Below are positions 26,052 through 36,610 of a DNA stretch of 64,000 nucleotides, piece after piece (position 1 is the first letter of the stretch; every line of letters starts with the position of its first letter). Origin of the DNA: JACKII01 sp965202745 (GTDB taxonomy: Bacteria; Pseudomonadota; Alphaproteobacteria; Bin95). The notes beneath the pieces are model-generated. The model was given only the letters and a program-made list of their open reading frames with translations, was not told the DNA's origin and did not search any database. A program made the translations under genes and the position numbers. The DNA lies in NCBI GenBank assembly GCA_965202745.1, contig CBDBCB010000022.1:682001-746000 (forward strand). Direction: 5' to 3'.

Positions 26052-26917
26052 AGCCGGTTCGCTACTGGGTCGAACTGCCGGACCGCCGCCCGCGCTTTGG
26101 CGTGATCGCGGATGGCGTAGCAATAGACGCAGCCATGGGCGCAGCTGTCATAAGCGCCGATATCCCTGCTCTCCGCGCAGAGACAGCCAGGCCGGTTGCC
26201 CTTTTGCCGGGCACGCAATGGACGGTCAGCCACCCGCGACAGGCGCTGGACATCGATGCAGGCCGCACCGGCAACGCCCTCCTGCTCCAACGTTGGCTGC
26301 GAGCAGACAGTGAGGCGCAGGCGGTGGTCCGCGGCAATGGCAGCCAACTCTGTCAGGAACACCCGGCGCTCTGCCTCGTCTGGATCATGGCAGATAAAGC
26401 CCTCCGCGGCTGCCGCGGCCTTCAGGTTCCGCAGGGTCTTGCGGTACATGTGGGCGAAGGACACCGTTACCTCATCCACATAGGGCGAGAGTATACCGGC
26501 CAGCGCGGCAAAGTTCCGGCGGTGCCAATCGGGCGGGGTCAGGCTGGTAAAAAGGATCGGGTCATAGCGCCAGACCACCACCGCCCTGCCCTGGCGGGCG
26601 CTCAGCCTGCGGATTTGCGCCACGCCTTGCGCCGCGGGCGGAACGCCGGTCTCTAGCGCCTGTGGATAGCCGGTCACCGTGTATTGCACCACGTAAGGCA
26701 GACCCAAATCTTCCACCGCTGCGAACCCGGCGGCAAACGGCGCAGCGTTGCGCGTCCAGAACACAAAACCGTCAACGTCCTGGGGCTGCAACGATACCTG
26801 GTAGGGCTTGCTGCCATACGGATTCCGCACCGATGCCTCCCCCGCCAGCAGGCGGTTCAGGAACCAATTGCCGAAGAAGGCAGGAATGTCCGTTCGGTAA
26901 CTTGCGGAAACAATCAT
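26048..26917 (-). CDS. DUF1848 family protein with C-terminal Cys cluster
   Basis: A 289-residue DUF1848 protein. It begins with MIVSASYRTDIPAFFGNWF, continues with VDGFVFWTRNAAPF (about residues 50-63) and ends with a cysteine-rich stretch, GCLCAESRDIGAYDSCAHGC followed by VYCYA. The CxHGCxYCYA arrangement resembles the iron-sulfur motif of radical-SAM and photolyase-like proteins, but here it is at the C-terminus. The fold is said to relate to spore photoproduct lyase; its function is unknown. It converges on the DUF815 gene with a four-base overlap. Its ATG is 68 bases from the RpoH-like dnaK promoter. Confidence 0.88.
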   Translation of the reverse strand: MIVSASYRTDIPAFFGNWFLNRLLAGEASVRNPYGSKPYQVSLQPQDVDGFVFWTRNAAPFAAGFAAVEDLGLPYVVQYTVTGYPQALETGVPPAAQGVAQIRRLSARQGRAVVVWRYDPILFTSLTPPDWHRRNFAALAGILSPYVDEVTVSFAHMYRKTLRNLKAAAAAEGFICHDPDEAERRVFLTELAAIAADHRLRLTVCSQPTLEQEGVAGAACIDVQRLSRVADRPLRARQKGNRPGCLCAESRDIGAYDSCAHGCVYCYAIRDHAKARAAVRQFDPVANRL

Positions 26918-26984
26918 CGGCTCTCGAATTCCACAAATTTCCACTGGATGGGAGGCTGCGGCCATTTTTCGGGCAATGCCCCCT

Positions 26985-27012
26985 GTTGAACAGCGGTCAT
27001 ACCTGCCTATAT
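26985..27012 (+). promoter_or_regulatory. Putative RpoH (sigma-32) promoter of dnaK
   Basis: GTTG at 26985-26988 and CCTATAT at 27006-27012 are separated by 17 bases. This matches the alphaproteobacterial heat-shock consensus CTTG-N17/18-CYTATNT at all fixed positions except the first C. It lies 126 bases before the dnaK ATG. Confidence 0.6.
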
Positions 27013-27138
27013 CTCGGTCAACGGGACGTGATCAGTCCCACTAACTGTAACACTCTAACTGGACCTCTCCAGGGGGTCGGCGAAACGCCAGAAACCGGGT
27101 CTCGTCCTCCTGCCGATGACGGAAAGGATATTATATCT

Positions 27139-29055
<1,917 letters not shown>

Positions 29056-29104
29056 CCGGCGGGCACAATGTTGACCGTGCAGTCCCGCAACGAACGCACA
29101 GCAG

Positions 29105-29127
29105 CACCCCGGCCATTGGCCGGGGTG
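29105..29127. terminator. GC-rich hairpin between dnaK and dnaJ
   Basis: CACCCCGGCC (29105-29114) and GGCCGGGGTG (29118-29127) form a perfect 10-bp stem with an ATT loop. Only a short TTC follows. It may attenuate read-through into dnaJ and so lower DnaJ relative to DnaK. Confidence 0.6.
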
Positions 29128-29163
29128 TTCGCATGCTTGGCGGCTGCCGTCCTGGAGTAGACC

Positions 29164-30291
29164 ATGCCCGATTATTACAGCGTGCTGGGTGTCGAACGCG
29201 GCGCTGATGACAAGGCCCTGAAGTCCGCCTACCGCAAGCTGGCGATGCAGTACCATCCGGACCGCAACCCGGATAATCCCGACGCGGAGGTAAAGTTCAA
29301 AGAATTGAACAAAGCCTATGACGTGCTGAAGGATGCCGACCAACGCGCAGCCTATGACCGCCTGGGCCACGACGCCTATACCCAGAGCCAGCAGGGTGGC
29401 GGGCGTCCAGGCAGCGGTGGCGGATTCGGCGGTGGTGGCTTTGCCGATATCTTCGAAGAAATGTTCGGCGAGATGGACGGGCGGCGCCAGCGCGGCGGCC
29501 CGCAGCGCGGCAACGACCTGCGCTACAACATGGAAATCTCGCTGGAAGAGGCCTATTCCGGCAAGCAGGCAACAGTCAACGTACCGACCCTGGTCGGATG
29601 CGATGTCTGTCATGGCTCCGGCGCGGCAGAAGGCTCGGCACCAACCGCCTGCGCCATGTGCCATGGTTCGGGCCGGGTAAGGGCTCAGCAGGGCTTTTTC
29701 ACGGTAGAGCGGATCTGCCCGACCTGCCAGGGTCAGGGCCAGACCATCTCCGACCCCTGCCGCTCGTGCCATGGCCAGGGCCGGGTTCGGCGCGAGAAGA
29801 CGCTGAATGTCAACATCCCCGCAGGCGTGGACGAAGGCACCCGCATCCGTCTGTCGGGCGAGGGTGAAAGCGGCGCCCGCGGCGCACCAGCGGGCGACCT
29901 CTACATCTTCCTGTCGATCCGCCAGCACCAGGTGTTCCAGCGGGAAGAGGCAAATATCTATTGCGAGGTGCCGATCCCCATGGTGACAGCGGCGCTGGGC
30001 GGCTCAATCGAAGTGCCGGCCATCGACGGCAACCGCGCCAAGGTTACCATCCCGGCCGGCACCCAGAGCGGTCACCAGTTCCGCCTGCGCGGCAAGGGCA
30101 TGAGCCGCCTGCACAATCGCGGCTTCGGCGACATGTATATCGAGGCACGAATCGAAACGCCGGTGAAACTAACCAAGCGCCAGCTGGAATTGCTGCGGGA
30201 ATTTGACGATGCAGGCGAAGCAGGATCGAACCCTCATACCGAAGGCTTTTTCAAGAAAGTGAAAGAGTTCTGGGGCGGCTCGGCCGACTAG
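29164..30291 (+). CDS. dnaJ: Chaperone DnaJ (Hsp40)
   Basis: A 375-residue type I J-protein. The J-domain (residues 3-68) carries the HPD motif in YHPDRNPDNPDAEV. It is followed by a Gly/Phe-rich linker (GGGRPGSGGGFGGGGFADIF). Four zinc-binding CxxCxGxG repeats follow: CDVCHGSG, CAMCHGSG, CPTCQGQG and CRSCHGQG (about residues 146-205). The C-terminal substrate-binding domains are complete. It stimulates DnaK ATPase and delivers unfolded clients. It starts 108 bases after dnaK, separated by a hairpin. Confidence 0.97.
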   Translation: MPDYYSVLGVERGADDKALKSAYRKLAMQYHPDRNPDNPDAEVKFKELNKAYDVLKDADQRAAYDRLGHDAYTQSQQGGGRPGSGGGFGGGGFADIFEEMFGEMDGRRQRGGPQRGNDLRYNMEISLEEAYSGKQATVNVPTLVGCDVCHGSGAAEGSAPTACAMCHGSGRVRAQQGFFTVERICPTCQGQGQTISDPCRSCHGQGRVRREKTLNVNIPAGVDEGTRIRLSGEGESGARGAPAGDLYIFLSIRQHQVFQREEANIYCEVPIPMVTAALGGSIEVPAIDGNRAKVTIPAGTQSGHQFRLRGKGMSRLHNRGFGDMYIEARIETPVKLTKRQLELLREFDDAGEAGSNPHTEGFFKKVKEFWGGSAD

Positions 30292-30310
30292 CGGCCTGGG
30301 CAAAGCCGTT

Positions 30311-31288
30311 TTGGATCAAGATGCTTTCGAAAGATGGGCGGCCAACCGCCAATTGCCGCCAGGGCTGACGCTGGAACGGCCAACCAGTCTGTTGCCCCTC
30401 GTCCAGCGTTATTGCGTGCGTCCACTCAAACGCCATGGTTTCAATGCCGCTATGTGGCTGTTGGGGGAATACCAGCGCGGTATCGATGAAGCGCTGGACG
30501 TGCGACTGGGCGATGTGACGATCCCGGTGCCCGGGCTCGATAGCCGCCTTGACGGCCTTTCCATCCTACACCTGAGCGACCTGCATCTCGGTACGCTGGA
30601 AGGCACGCTGGACGCGGTCGAAAAAGCGGTGACGGGCGCTAAGGCCGATCTCTGTGTGATGACAGGTGACTATGCACCCCAGTACGGCCAACGGACGAAC
30701 TATGTGGTCCAGGGCCTGGAACGGATTCTGGCGGGAGTAGAGAGCCGGAATGGCGTTTTTGCAACGCTCGGAAACTACGATTCGGCTGGTCTGACGCAAG
30801 CGTTGATCGGCAGCGGCATCTGCCAGGTGATGATCAACGAGTCGGCGCAAATAACCATCAACGGCGCGCCGGTCTGCATCACCGGCACCGATGATCCCTA
30901 TGAACAGGACCAAACGCCCATCAAGGCTGCGCTTTCCAATCCCAGCAAGGGCTTCCGTATCGCGCTAGTGCACACGCCCGACCTGGCAGCAGACGCGGCG
31001 GTGGCCGGTCACGACCTTTATTTTTGCGGCCATACCCATGGCGGCCAGATTTGCCTGCCCGGCAGCAAACCGGTGCTAACCAACTGCCGGAAGCGGCCGG
31101 ACATGGCCTCCGGATTGTGGCGGGAAGGCAGCATGTGGGGCTACACCAGCCGCGGCGCGGGCGTTTCCAGCATTCCCCGGCGGCATAATTGCCCGCCGGA
31201 GGTCACGCTGATCCGGCTGGTCGCTGGCGGCCCATTGCCTGACGCTTGCGAGGCCGGGGCGTCCATTGCTCGAAACGGCGGCGCATAG
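30311..31288 (+). CDS. Metallophosphoesterase, YaeI/YkuE-like
   Basis: A 325-residue calcineurin-like phosphoesterase. Metal and phosphate motifs run in order: LSILHLSDLHLG (about residues 83-94), CVMTGDYAPQYG, ATLGNYDSAG, IALVHTPDLA and YFCGHTHGGQICLPG (about 238-252). The third motif is normally GNHD/E, whose His is a key phosphate contact; here it is GNYD, which may lower or change activity. The N-terminus (TTG start at 30311) lacks a clear signal peptide. YaeI-like enzymes act on membrane lipid precursors or undecaprenyl compounds in some bacteria, but the substrate here is unknown. It is followed after 45 bases by an adenylate cyclase gene. Confidence 0.87.
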   Translation: MDQDAFERWAANRQLPPGLTLERPTSLLPLVQRYCVRPLKRHGFNAAMWLLGEYQRGIDEALDVRLGDVTIPVPGLDSRLDGLSILHLSDLHLGTLEGTLDAVEKAVTGAKADLCVMTGDYAPQYGQRTNYVVQGLERILAGVESRNGVFATLGNYDSAGLTQALIGSGICQVMINESAQITINGAPVCITGTDDPYEQDQTPIKAALSNPSKGFRIALVHTPDLAADAAVAGHDLYFCGHTHGGQICLPGSKPVLTNCRKRPDMASGLWREGSMWGYTSRGAGVSSIPRRHNCPPEVTLIRLVAGGPLPDACEAGASIARNGGA

Positions 31289-31333
31289 AACCTATCTTGT
31301 TGCTGGAAACAGCAGCAAGCAGAGAGCGGCACG

Positions 31334-32701
31334 ATGATGGCATTTCCCGAGGCGCTGACGCGCCGCCGAAACGAACGGCTCGACACGCAAACCGCCAACC
31401 CGCGCATCTCTGCCATTTTTCAACAGGAAGAACGGGCCCGCGAGTGGGTCGCCTTTCTTGCGCGCAGCGTATCTCTCACGGTAATTGCGGTATGGATCAC
31501 AACCCTGATGCCGTTCCGCGACACGTTCTACTACTATCCGCAATTGGCGGCGTTCGTGCTGACCGGCTACGGGCATTACTTTGTTACCGCAAAGCTATCG
31601 CACCGCGTGATTCCCCGGCTATTGCTGATCGTAATTGATTTCAGCCTGCTGACCTTTGTAATGCTTTCCGACAATCCGATTTCAGCATGGGAGATGCCTG
31701 CCCCGCTGCGGCTGGAGAGTGGCAATTTCGGGTATTTTCTGGTTGTGCTGATCGGGGTTGGCCTCAGTTATTCGGCAACGCGGATGATCCTGTCCGGCAT
31801 CGTCGCGGGCATCGCGTGGACCGGCGGCTATTTCTGGGCCGCCAGCAAACCGGGCGCGTTTACGCATTTTACGCGTGCCCTGGTCACACCGGACGATTGG
31901 ATTGCGGCGCGCCGCAATCCGATGTTCGTGGACCTGCATGTGCTCTATCAGGACCTGATCATCCTGGGCATCATCACCGGCGTCCTGGCGCTCACGGTGC
32001 ACGGTTCGCGGCAGCTGGTGCTGAAGCAGATGCAGGCAGCACGCGAACGGCAGAATCTGGCGCGCTATTTCGCACCGAACATGGTGGACAGCCTGGCCGG
32101 GCGGGACGAGCCACTGGGGCCCGTGCGCTCACAGGAAGTCGCGGTACTGTTTGCCGACCTGGTCGGTTTTACCTGCTGGGCGGAGGACAAAGACCCTGGT
32201 GCCGTAATCGGCCTGCTGCGGGAGGTGCACCAGCGGCTGGGCGACGCGGTGTTCCAGCATGGCGGGACGCTGGACAAGTTCATGGGCGACGGCCTGATGG
32301 CAACATTCGGCACACCGGATGCAGGGCCGGAGGATGCAGTGAACGCAATTGCCGCCGCGCTTGCGATGCGGGATGCGCTTGCGGCGTTCAACAAGGAACA
32401 TGCGGGTGAAACGCCGGTCCAGCTGGGTGTCGGTGTGCATTATGGCCCGGTCGTGCTGGGCGATATCGGCTCTGCGCAGCGGATGGAGTTCGCCGTGCTG
32501 GGCGATGCTGTCAACGTCGCGAGCCGCCTGGAACGCGCCACACGGGAAGTCGGATGCGGCGTGCTGGTCAGTGCGTCAGCAGCGAACGCTGCAAGGCTTC
32601 AGGCAAAGGAGCGGGCCGAGCGCCTGTTGACTGATGCCGAATACCACGCGGCGATTGACGTACGGGGCCATCGGTCTGTGCCTGCCTTCGCCCTTGGCTG
32701 A
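31334..32701 (+). CDS. Membrane-bound class III adenylate cyclase
   Basis: A 455-residue cyclase. The N-terminal half has about six membrane helices (for example YPQLAAFVLTGYGHYFVTA near residue 75 and ILGIITGVLALTVHG near residue 215). A short coiled linker ending in RQNLARYFAPNMVDSLAG leads into the catalytic domain. Metal Asp residues are in VAVLFADLVGFT (about residue 275) and KFMGDGLMATFG (about 320). The Lys of DKFMGD and the Asp of VLGDAVNVASRLE are the ATP-specifying residues, so cAMP is the likely product. It sits just downstream of a phosphoesterase gene. The membrane part resembles no sensor domain I can name. Confidence 0.9.
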   Translation: MMAFPEALTRRRNERLDTQTANPRISAIFQQEERAREWVAFLARSVSLTVIAVWITTLMPFRDTFYYYPQLAAFVLTGYGHYFVTAKLSHRVIPRLLLIVIDFSLLTFVMLSDNPISAWEMPAPLRLESGNFGYFLVVLIGVGLSYSATRMILSGIVAGIAWTGGYFWAASKPGAFTHFTRALVTPDDWIAARRNPMFVDLHVLYQDLIILGIITGVLALTVHGSRQLVLKQMQAARERQNLARYFAPNMVDSLAGRDEPLGPVRSQEVAVLFADLVGFTCWAEDKDPGAVIGLLREVHQRLGDAVFQHGGTLDKFMGDGLMATFGTPDAGPEDAVNAIAAALAMRDALAAFNKEHAGETPVQLGVGVHYGPVVLGDIGSAQRMEFAVLGDAVNVASRLERATREVGCGVLVSASAANAARLQAKERAERLLTDAEYHAAIDVRGHRSVPAFALG

Positions 32702-32818
32702 CCAGGCGCGGCGGCGGCGGTGGTCCTTGGGTTTTGCAGATACTTGGGGATCGGCATAAACTGCCGCCAGTCGCTCCGGCGAGAAATGTTCCCGTATCTC
32801 GGAAGCTAGCAGCAGCCA

Positions 32819-33688
32819 ATGCCCGGTCTATCCACCCGCCCTTTGCACCCGCGTTTCGGAACTGAAATCCTTGGCCTCGATCTGGCAAAGCCGATCTCTG
32901 ACGAAGATTTTGCCTTTGTCCGGTGCTCCTTCGCAGAAGCGGGCGTCGCGTTGATCAGAGGGCAAAGCCATGTCTCGCCCGAGGACCACATTGCGTTCTC
33001 CCGCCGTTTCGGACCACTGGAAGAGCATGTGCTCACACAGTTTCTGCTGCCAGGACATCCTGAGATTTTCGTCGTTTCCAATATCGTCGAGAACGGCAGG
33101 CATATCGGCGCGCATGGCGGGGCGACGGAGTATCACTCGGACCTCGCCTACCTGGCAGAGCCGAGTTTGGGCTCAGTGTTCCGCTGCCTGGAATGCCCGC
33201 CGGAAGGCGGCGAGACGGCGTTTGTCAGCATGGCTGCGGCCTACGACGCGCTGCCGGATGCGCTACGCCAGCAATTAGACGGGCTTTATGCAGCGTATGA
33301 CTATGCCTGGAGCTATGACCGGCGCATGGCGGCGATACGGGGTCCCCTGACAGCGGCGCAGAGGGCAAAGACGTCTGTTGTTTTGCATCCAGCGGTCCGG
33401 GCGCACCCGGAAACAGGGCGCCGGGCGCTGTTCCTATCCGACATCTGGGTCCACCATTTCGACGGTATGGACGAAGCTGCGAGCCAAGCACTACTGGCAG
33501 AGATCATGGCCATCGCAAAAGCACCGGAGATGGAATACCGGCACCGCTGGCAACAGGGCGATATCGTGCTGTGGGACAACCAGTCCACCATGCATCGTGT
33601 CTGCCCCTATGATGCCGAAAATACACGCCGCCTGATGCACCGCACGACGATCACCGGCGAGCGGCCTATTCCGGCTATAGTTGGGTAG
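32819..33688 (+). CDS. TauD/TfdA family dioxygenase
   Basis: A 289-residue Fe(II)/2-oxoglutarate dioxygenase, distinct from the one at 24052. Iron ligands are in TEYHSDLAYLAEPS (about residues 102-115) and STMHRVCPYDAENTRRLMHR near residue 258, the latter also giving the 2-oxoglutarate-binding Arg. The N-terminal RFGTEILGLDLAKPISDEDF is classical for the family. It reads alone: 117 bases after the cyclase gene and convergent with folD. A conserved substrate is not suggested by the context; candidates are taurine, alkyl sulfates and aryloxy acids. Confidence 0.9.
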   Translation: MPGLSTRPLHPRFGTEILGLDLAKPISDEDFAFVRCSFAEAGVALIRGQSHVSPEDHIAFSRRFGPLEEHVLTQFLLPGHPEIFVVSNIVENGRHIGAHGGATEYHSDLAYLAEPSLGSVFRCLECPPEGGETAFVSMAAAYDALPDALRQQLDGLYAAYDYAWSYDRRMAAIRGPLTAAQRAKTSVVLHPAVRAHPETGRRALFLSDIWVHHFDGMDEAASQALLAEIMAIAKAPEMEYRHRWQQGDIVLWDNQSTMHRVCPYDAENTRRLMHRTTITGERPIPAIVG

Positions 33689-33858
33689 GGAGATACTGGC
33701 GCATTCTTCGCTCAGGGTGGCGGGCTCATACGCAGCATGGAATGAAACGAGCGAATTTTAGCAGCAAACGCTCAAAAGCTGTTATCCATTCACGCTGAAT
33801 TTCAACAAGACCTAGCAGGTTGCCAGGGCAGTTACGGACCTTGTTGAACCGCTCTTTC

Positions 33859-33884
33859 CCCATCTCCCGCGGAGGCGAGAGCCT
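33859..33884. repeat. REP-like hairpin at the folD 3' end
   Basis: The stretch CCCATCTCCCGCGGAGGCGA and the bases after it form a short imperfect hairpin. It resembles the widespread TTCCCGCGAAGGCGGGAA intergenic repeat. It lies in the convergent gap 33689-33882, where I see no gene. Confidence 0.45.
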
Positions 33885-34767
33885 ATGCCAAAACGCCCGG
33901 CACGTCCTCCCCGGCAGCGCGGCAAGCTGCGATGACGGTGTTGCGCAGCAGGCAGGCAATAGTCATGGGGCCGACGCCGCCGGGCACCGGCGTGACGGCT
34001 CCCGCCACCTCCGCTGCTTCAGCATAGTGCACGTCGCCGACCAGGCGGGTTTTGCCGGAGCCGTCTTCGCGCGGCACGCGGTTGATGCCGACGTCGATGA
34101 CTATAGCACCCGGCTTGATCCAGTCTCCCCGCACCATCTGCGGACGCCCCACCGCCGCAACAAGCAGGTCGGCGCTGCACGCAACCGCGGGCAGGTCTGC
34201 CGTGCGGGAGTGGGCGATGGTCACTGTGCAGTTGGCGGCCAGCAGCATCTGCGCCATGGGCTTGCCGACAATGTTCGATCGGCCCAGCACAACGGCGTGA
34301 AGGCCCGAAAGATTCTCGCGTACCGAATGGGCCAGGATCATGCAGCCGCGCGGTGTGCAGGGCTCCAGCGCGGGCAGATCCAGCGACAGGCGGCCCACAT
34401 TGACCGGATGAAAACCATCCACATCCTTGTCAGGCCGAATTCGTTCAATCAACGTCTGCTCATCGATATGGCCCGGCAACGGCAGTTGCACCAGGATACC
34501 GTGGACAGCGGGGTCGGCGTTCAGTGTGTCGAGCAGGGCCAGCAAATCGGCTTGGCTGGTGTCATCGGCTAAAACATGATGGAAGGAGGCGATGTCAGCC
34601 TCCTCGCACGCTTTGACCTTGTTGCGGACGTAGACTTGGCTTGCCGGGTCTTCGCCAACAAGCACGACGGCAAGACCGGGCCTCACCGCAACTGCCGCGA
34701 CTGCTTCTGCCACTTTGCCCCGCAACGCCTCCGCTGCGAGTTTACCGTCGATCCGTGATGCGCTCAT
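33883..34767 (-). CDS. folD: Bifunctional methylenetetrahydrofolate dehydrogenase/cyclohydrolase
   Basis: A 294-residue FolD, which interconverts methylene-, methenyl- and 10-formyl-tetrahydrofolate for purine and formyl-Met synthesis. The catalytic Tyr-Lys pair is in YVRNKVKACEEADI (about residues 50-63). VQLPLPGHIDEQTLIERIRP and DVDGFHPVNVGRL are the conserved central blocks. The NADP site reads VVLGRSNIVGKPMAQMLL (about 167-184). GGVGPMTIACLLRNT closes the active site. Its ATG overlaps the stop of yggU (ATGA), so translation is coupled to that damaged gene. Confidence 0.95.
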   Translation of the reverse strand: MSASRIDGKLAAEALRGKVAEAVAAVAVRPGLAVVLVGEDPASQVYVRNKVKACEEADIASFHHVLADDTSQADLLALLDTLNADPAVHGILVQLPLPGHIDEQTLIERIRPDKDVDGFHPVNVGRLSLDLPALEPCTPRGCMILAHSVRENLSGLHAVVLGRSNIVGKPMAQMLLAANCTVTIAHSRTADLPAVACSADLLVAAVGRPQMVRGDWIKPGAIVIDVGINRVPREDGSGKTRLVGDVHYAEAAEVAGAVTPVPGGVGPMTIACLLRNTVIAACRAAGEDVPGVLA

Positions 34768-35066
34768 AGGTCTGCCTTAATTGCGGCGGAGATGGTTTTC
34801 GTATCGCCGCAAAGGGTGAGAATTTTGTTCCGCGAGGTGGTGCCGCTCGTGATTGCAATCGCGGATTTCGGCACGCGCTAGCGTTTTGCTAGATACCTGA
34901 CCAACGCCTGATTCGCTTTGCCGTCCACCGACGGTGCTGCAATCCGTACCCGCAGCCAGGATTTGCCGTCCGCATCGGTCCCCGTACCCTCGAGCTGATC
35001 TTTGCTGGCACCAGGTGTGAGGCGGACAGCCAGCTTCACCATGCCGCCATCCACCGAAAGCGCCAT
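34764..35066 (-). pseudogene. yggU: DUF167/YggU family protein with internal amber codon
   Basis: The frame begins MALSVDGGMVKLAVRLTPGA (35066) and has the family core RIAAPSVDGKANQALVRYLAKR. It then meets TAG at 34878-34880. Beyond the stop the same frame continues with RVPKSAIAITSGTTSRNKIL, the expected C-terminal half, and closes at TGA 34764-34766, overlapping the folD ATG. Full length would be 100 residues, normal for YggU; the product without read-through is 62. The perfect register on both sides makes a point nonsense mutation (or a base error) the simplest reading. The order yggT-yggU-folD is a recurring alphaproteobacterial operon. The protein's role is unknown. Confidence 0.85.
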
Positions 35067-35069
35067 TCG

Positions 35070-35369
35070 TTACACGCCGCCGACAACAATCCGCGCAAAG
35101 ACATCGCGGACAAAGATCAGTCCCAGGATCAAGACCACCGGCGACAGATCAATTCCGCCCAGGTTCGGCAGGAACCGCCTGATCGGCCGTAAAGCAGGCT
35201 CCGTCAGACGATAGCAAAAATTGCCGATCATGTAGACGACCTGATTGTTGGTGTTCACCACGTTGAAGCTGACCAGCCAGGTCAGGATCGCACCGATAAT
35301 GATCACCCAGATGTAGATGGAGATGATCGAGGAAACGATGTTCAGCAGGGGAAACAGGATCACATCCAT
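35070..35369 (-). CDS. yggT: YggT family membrane protein
   Basis: A 99-residue protein with two hydrophobic segments (IVSSIISIYIWVIIIGAILT at about residues 10-29 and LSPVVLILGLIFVRDVFARI near the C-terminus). Between them lies the YggT signature CYRLTEPALRPIRRFLPNLG. The family is linked to membrane and cell-envelope functions, including osmotic tolerance and, in related organelle proteins, cofactor assembly; the role is not settled. I start at MDVILFPLLN; 14 more codons are open upstream. It heads the yggT-yggU-folD operon, 3 bases before yggU. Confidence 0.92.
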   Translation of the reverse strand: MDVILFPLLNIVSSIISIYIWVIIIGAILTWLVSFNVVNTNNQVVYMIGNFCYRLTEPALRPIRRFLPNLGGIDLSPVVLILGLIFVRDVFARIVVGGV

Positions 35370-35530
35370 CGCGGCGCACTCATTCAATCGGGGCTTTGTT
35401 CGATGGCCCAAAGCTAGTGATCCAATGGCATTGCGGCAAGGCTGGCGATCATCCGCAGCAATTAGTCTCTTGCCGAGAAGCCGTTCCCGCGGGACAAACC
35501 CTCCACATCGAACATCGGAGAGTTGTTTTT

Positions 35531-36610
35531 ATGGCAAACGCCATCGAAGAACTGCGCAAATCTCTCCTCGCGCAGGTTGAAAAAGCTGCCTCGTCGGCAG
35601 CGCTGGAAGAGGTGCGGGTATCCGCGCTCGGCCGCAAGGGCGCAATTACCGAGCAGATGAAATCGCTCGGCAAAATGACGCCGGACGAGCGCAAGGCTGC
35701 CGGCCAGGCATTCAACGCGCTGAAAGACGAAGTCGCCGCCGCGCTGGAGGCCCGCAAAACCGGGCTGGAGAGCGCTGAGCTGGAAGCCCGCCTGGCAAAT
35801 GAGCGCGTGGACGTGACTCTGCCGGTGCGCCCGCAGCCGGAAGGGTGCCTGCACCCGTTGATGCAAACCTGGGACGAACTGGTCGCGATCTTCGGCGAGA
35901 TGGGCTTCCAGGTGGCTGAAGGACCGGATATCGAGGATGATTGGCACAACTTCACCGCGCTGAACATTCCGGAAGAGCACCCGGCGCGTCAGGAGATGGA
36001 CACGTTCTATCTGCGTGAGGATGCCGACGGCAAACGCCCGGTGCTGCGCACGCACACCAGCCCGGTGCAGATCCGCACGATGCTGAGCCAGAAGCCGCCG
36101 ATCCGCATCATCGTGCCGGGCCGAACCTTCCGCAGTGACCACGACGCCACGCACTCCCCGATGTTCCATCAGGTCGAAGGGCTGGTGATCGACGAGACCA
36201 CCCATATGGGTCACCTGAAGGGCACGCTGATCGAGTTCTGCCGGGCCTTCTTTGGCATCGACGATCTGCCGGTGCGCTTCCGCAACAGCCATTTCCCGTT
36301 TACCGAGCCGAGCGCGGAGGTGGATATCGGCTGTACCCGCGCGGGCGGCGGCCTGACGATCGGCGCGGGCGACGACTGGCTGGAGATTCTGGGCTCCGGC
36401 ATGGTCCACCCGAAGGTGCTGGAATATTGCGGCATAGACTCGACCAAGTACCAGGGCTGGGCCTTCGGCATGGGGATCGAGCGCATTGCCATGTTGAAAT
36501 ACGGCATCCCGGACCTGCGCACCATGTATGACAGCGACCTGCGCTGGCTGAAGCATTACGGCTTCATGCCCTTGGATGTGCCGAGCATGCTGGGAGGGCT
36601 TGCCCGATGA
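35531..36610 (+). CDS. pheS: Phenylalanyl-tRNA synthetase alpha chain
   Basis: A 359-residue class II synthetase subunit. Residues 1-85 form the tRNA-binding coiled coil (ALGRKGAITEQMKSLGKMTP). The catalytic domain includes the motif 2 region PGRTFRSDHDATHSPMFHQV (about residues 195-214) and motif 3, GWAFGMGIERIAMLKYGIPD (about 310-329). Two alpha and two beta chains make the active tetramer that charges tRNA-Phe. The ATG at 35531 gives the standard N-terminus. It overlaps pheT by four bases (ATGA). I saw no leader peptide or T-box in the 161 bases upstream. Confidence 0.97.
   Translation: MANAIEELRKSLLAQVEKAASSAALEEVRVSALGRKGAITEQMKSLGKMTPDERKAAGQAFNALKDEVAAALEARKTGLESAELEARLANERVDVTLPVRPQPEGCLHPLMQTWDELVAIFGEMGFQVAEGPDIEDDWHNFTALNIPEEHPARQEMDTFYLREDADGKRPVLRTHTSPVQIRTMLSQKPPIRIIVPGRTFRSDHDATHSPMFHQVEGLVIDETTHMGHLKGTLIEFCRAFFGIDDLPVRFRNSHFPFTEPSAEVDIGCTRAGGGLTIGAGDDWLEILGSGMVHPKVLEYCGIDSTKYQGWAFGMGIERIAMLKYGIPDLRTMYDSDLRWLKHYGFMPLDVPSMLGGLAR

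Noticed and set aside
33726..33959. Minus-strand frame of 77 codons between the second TauD gene and folD
   Set aside because: It overlaps the folD 3' end and a REP-like hairpin; no family or ribosome site is recognisable.
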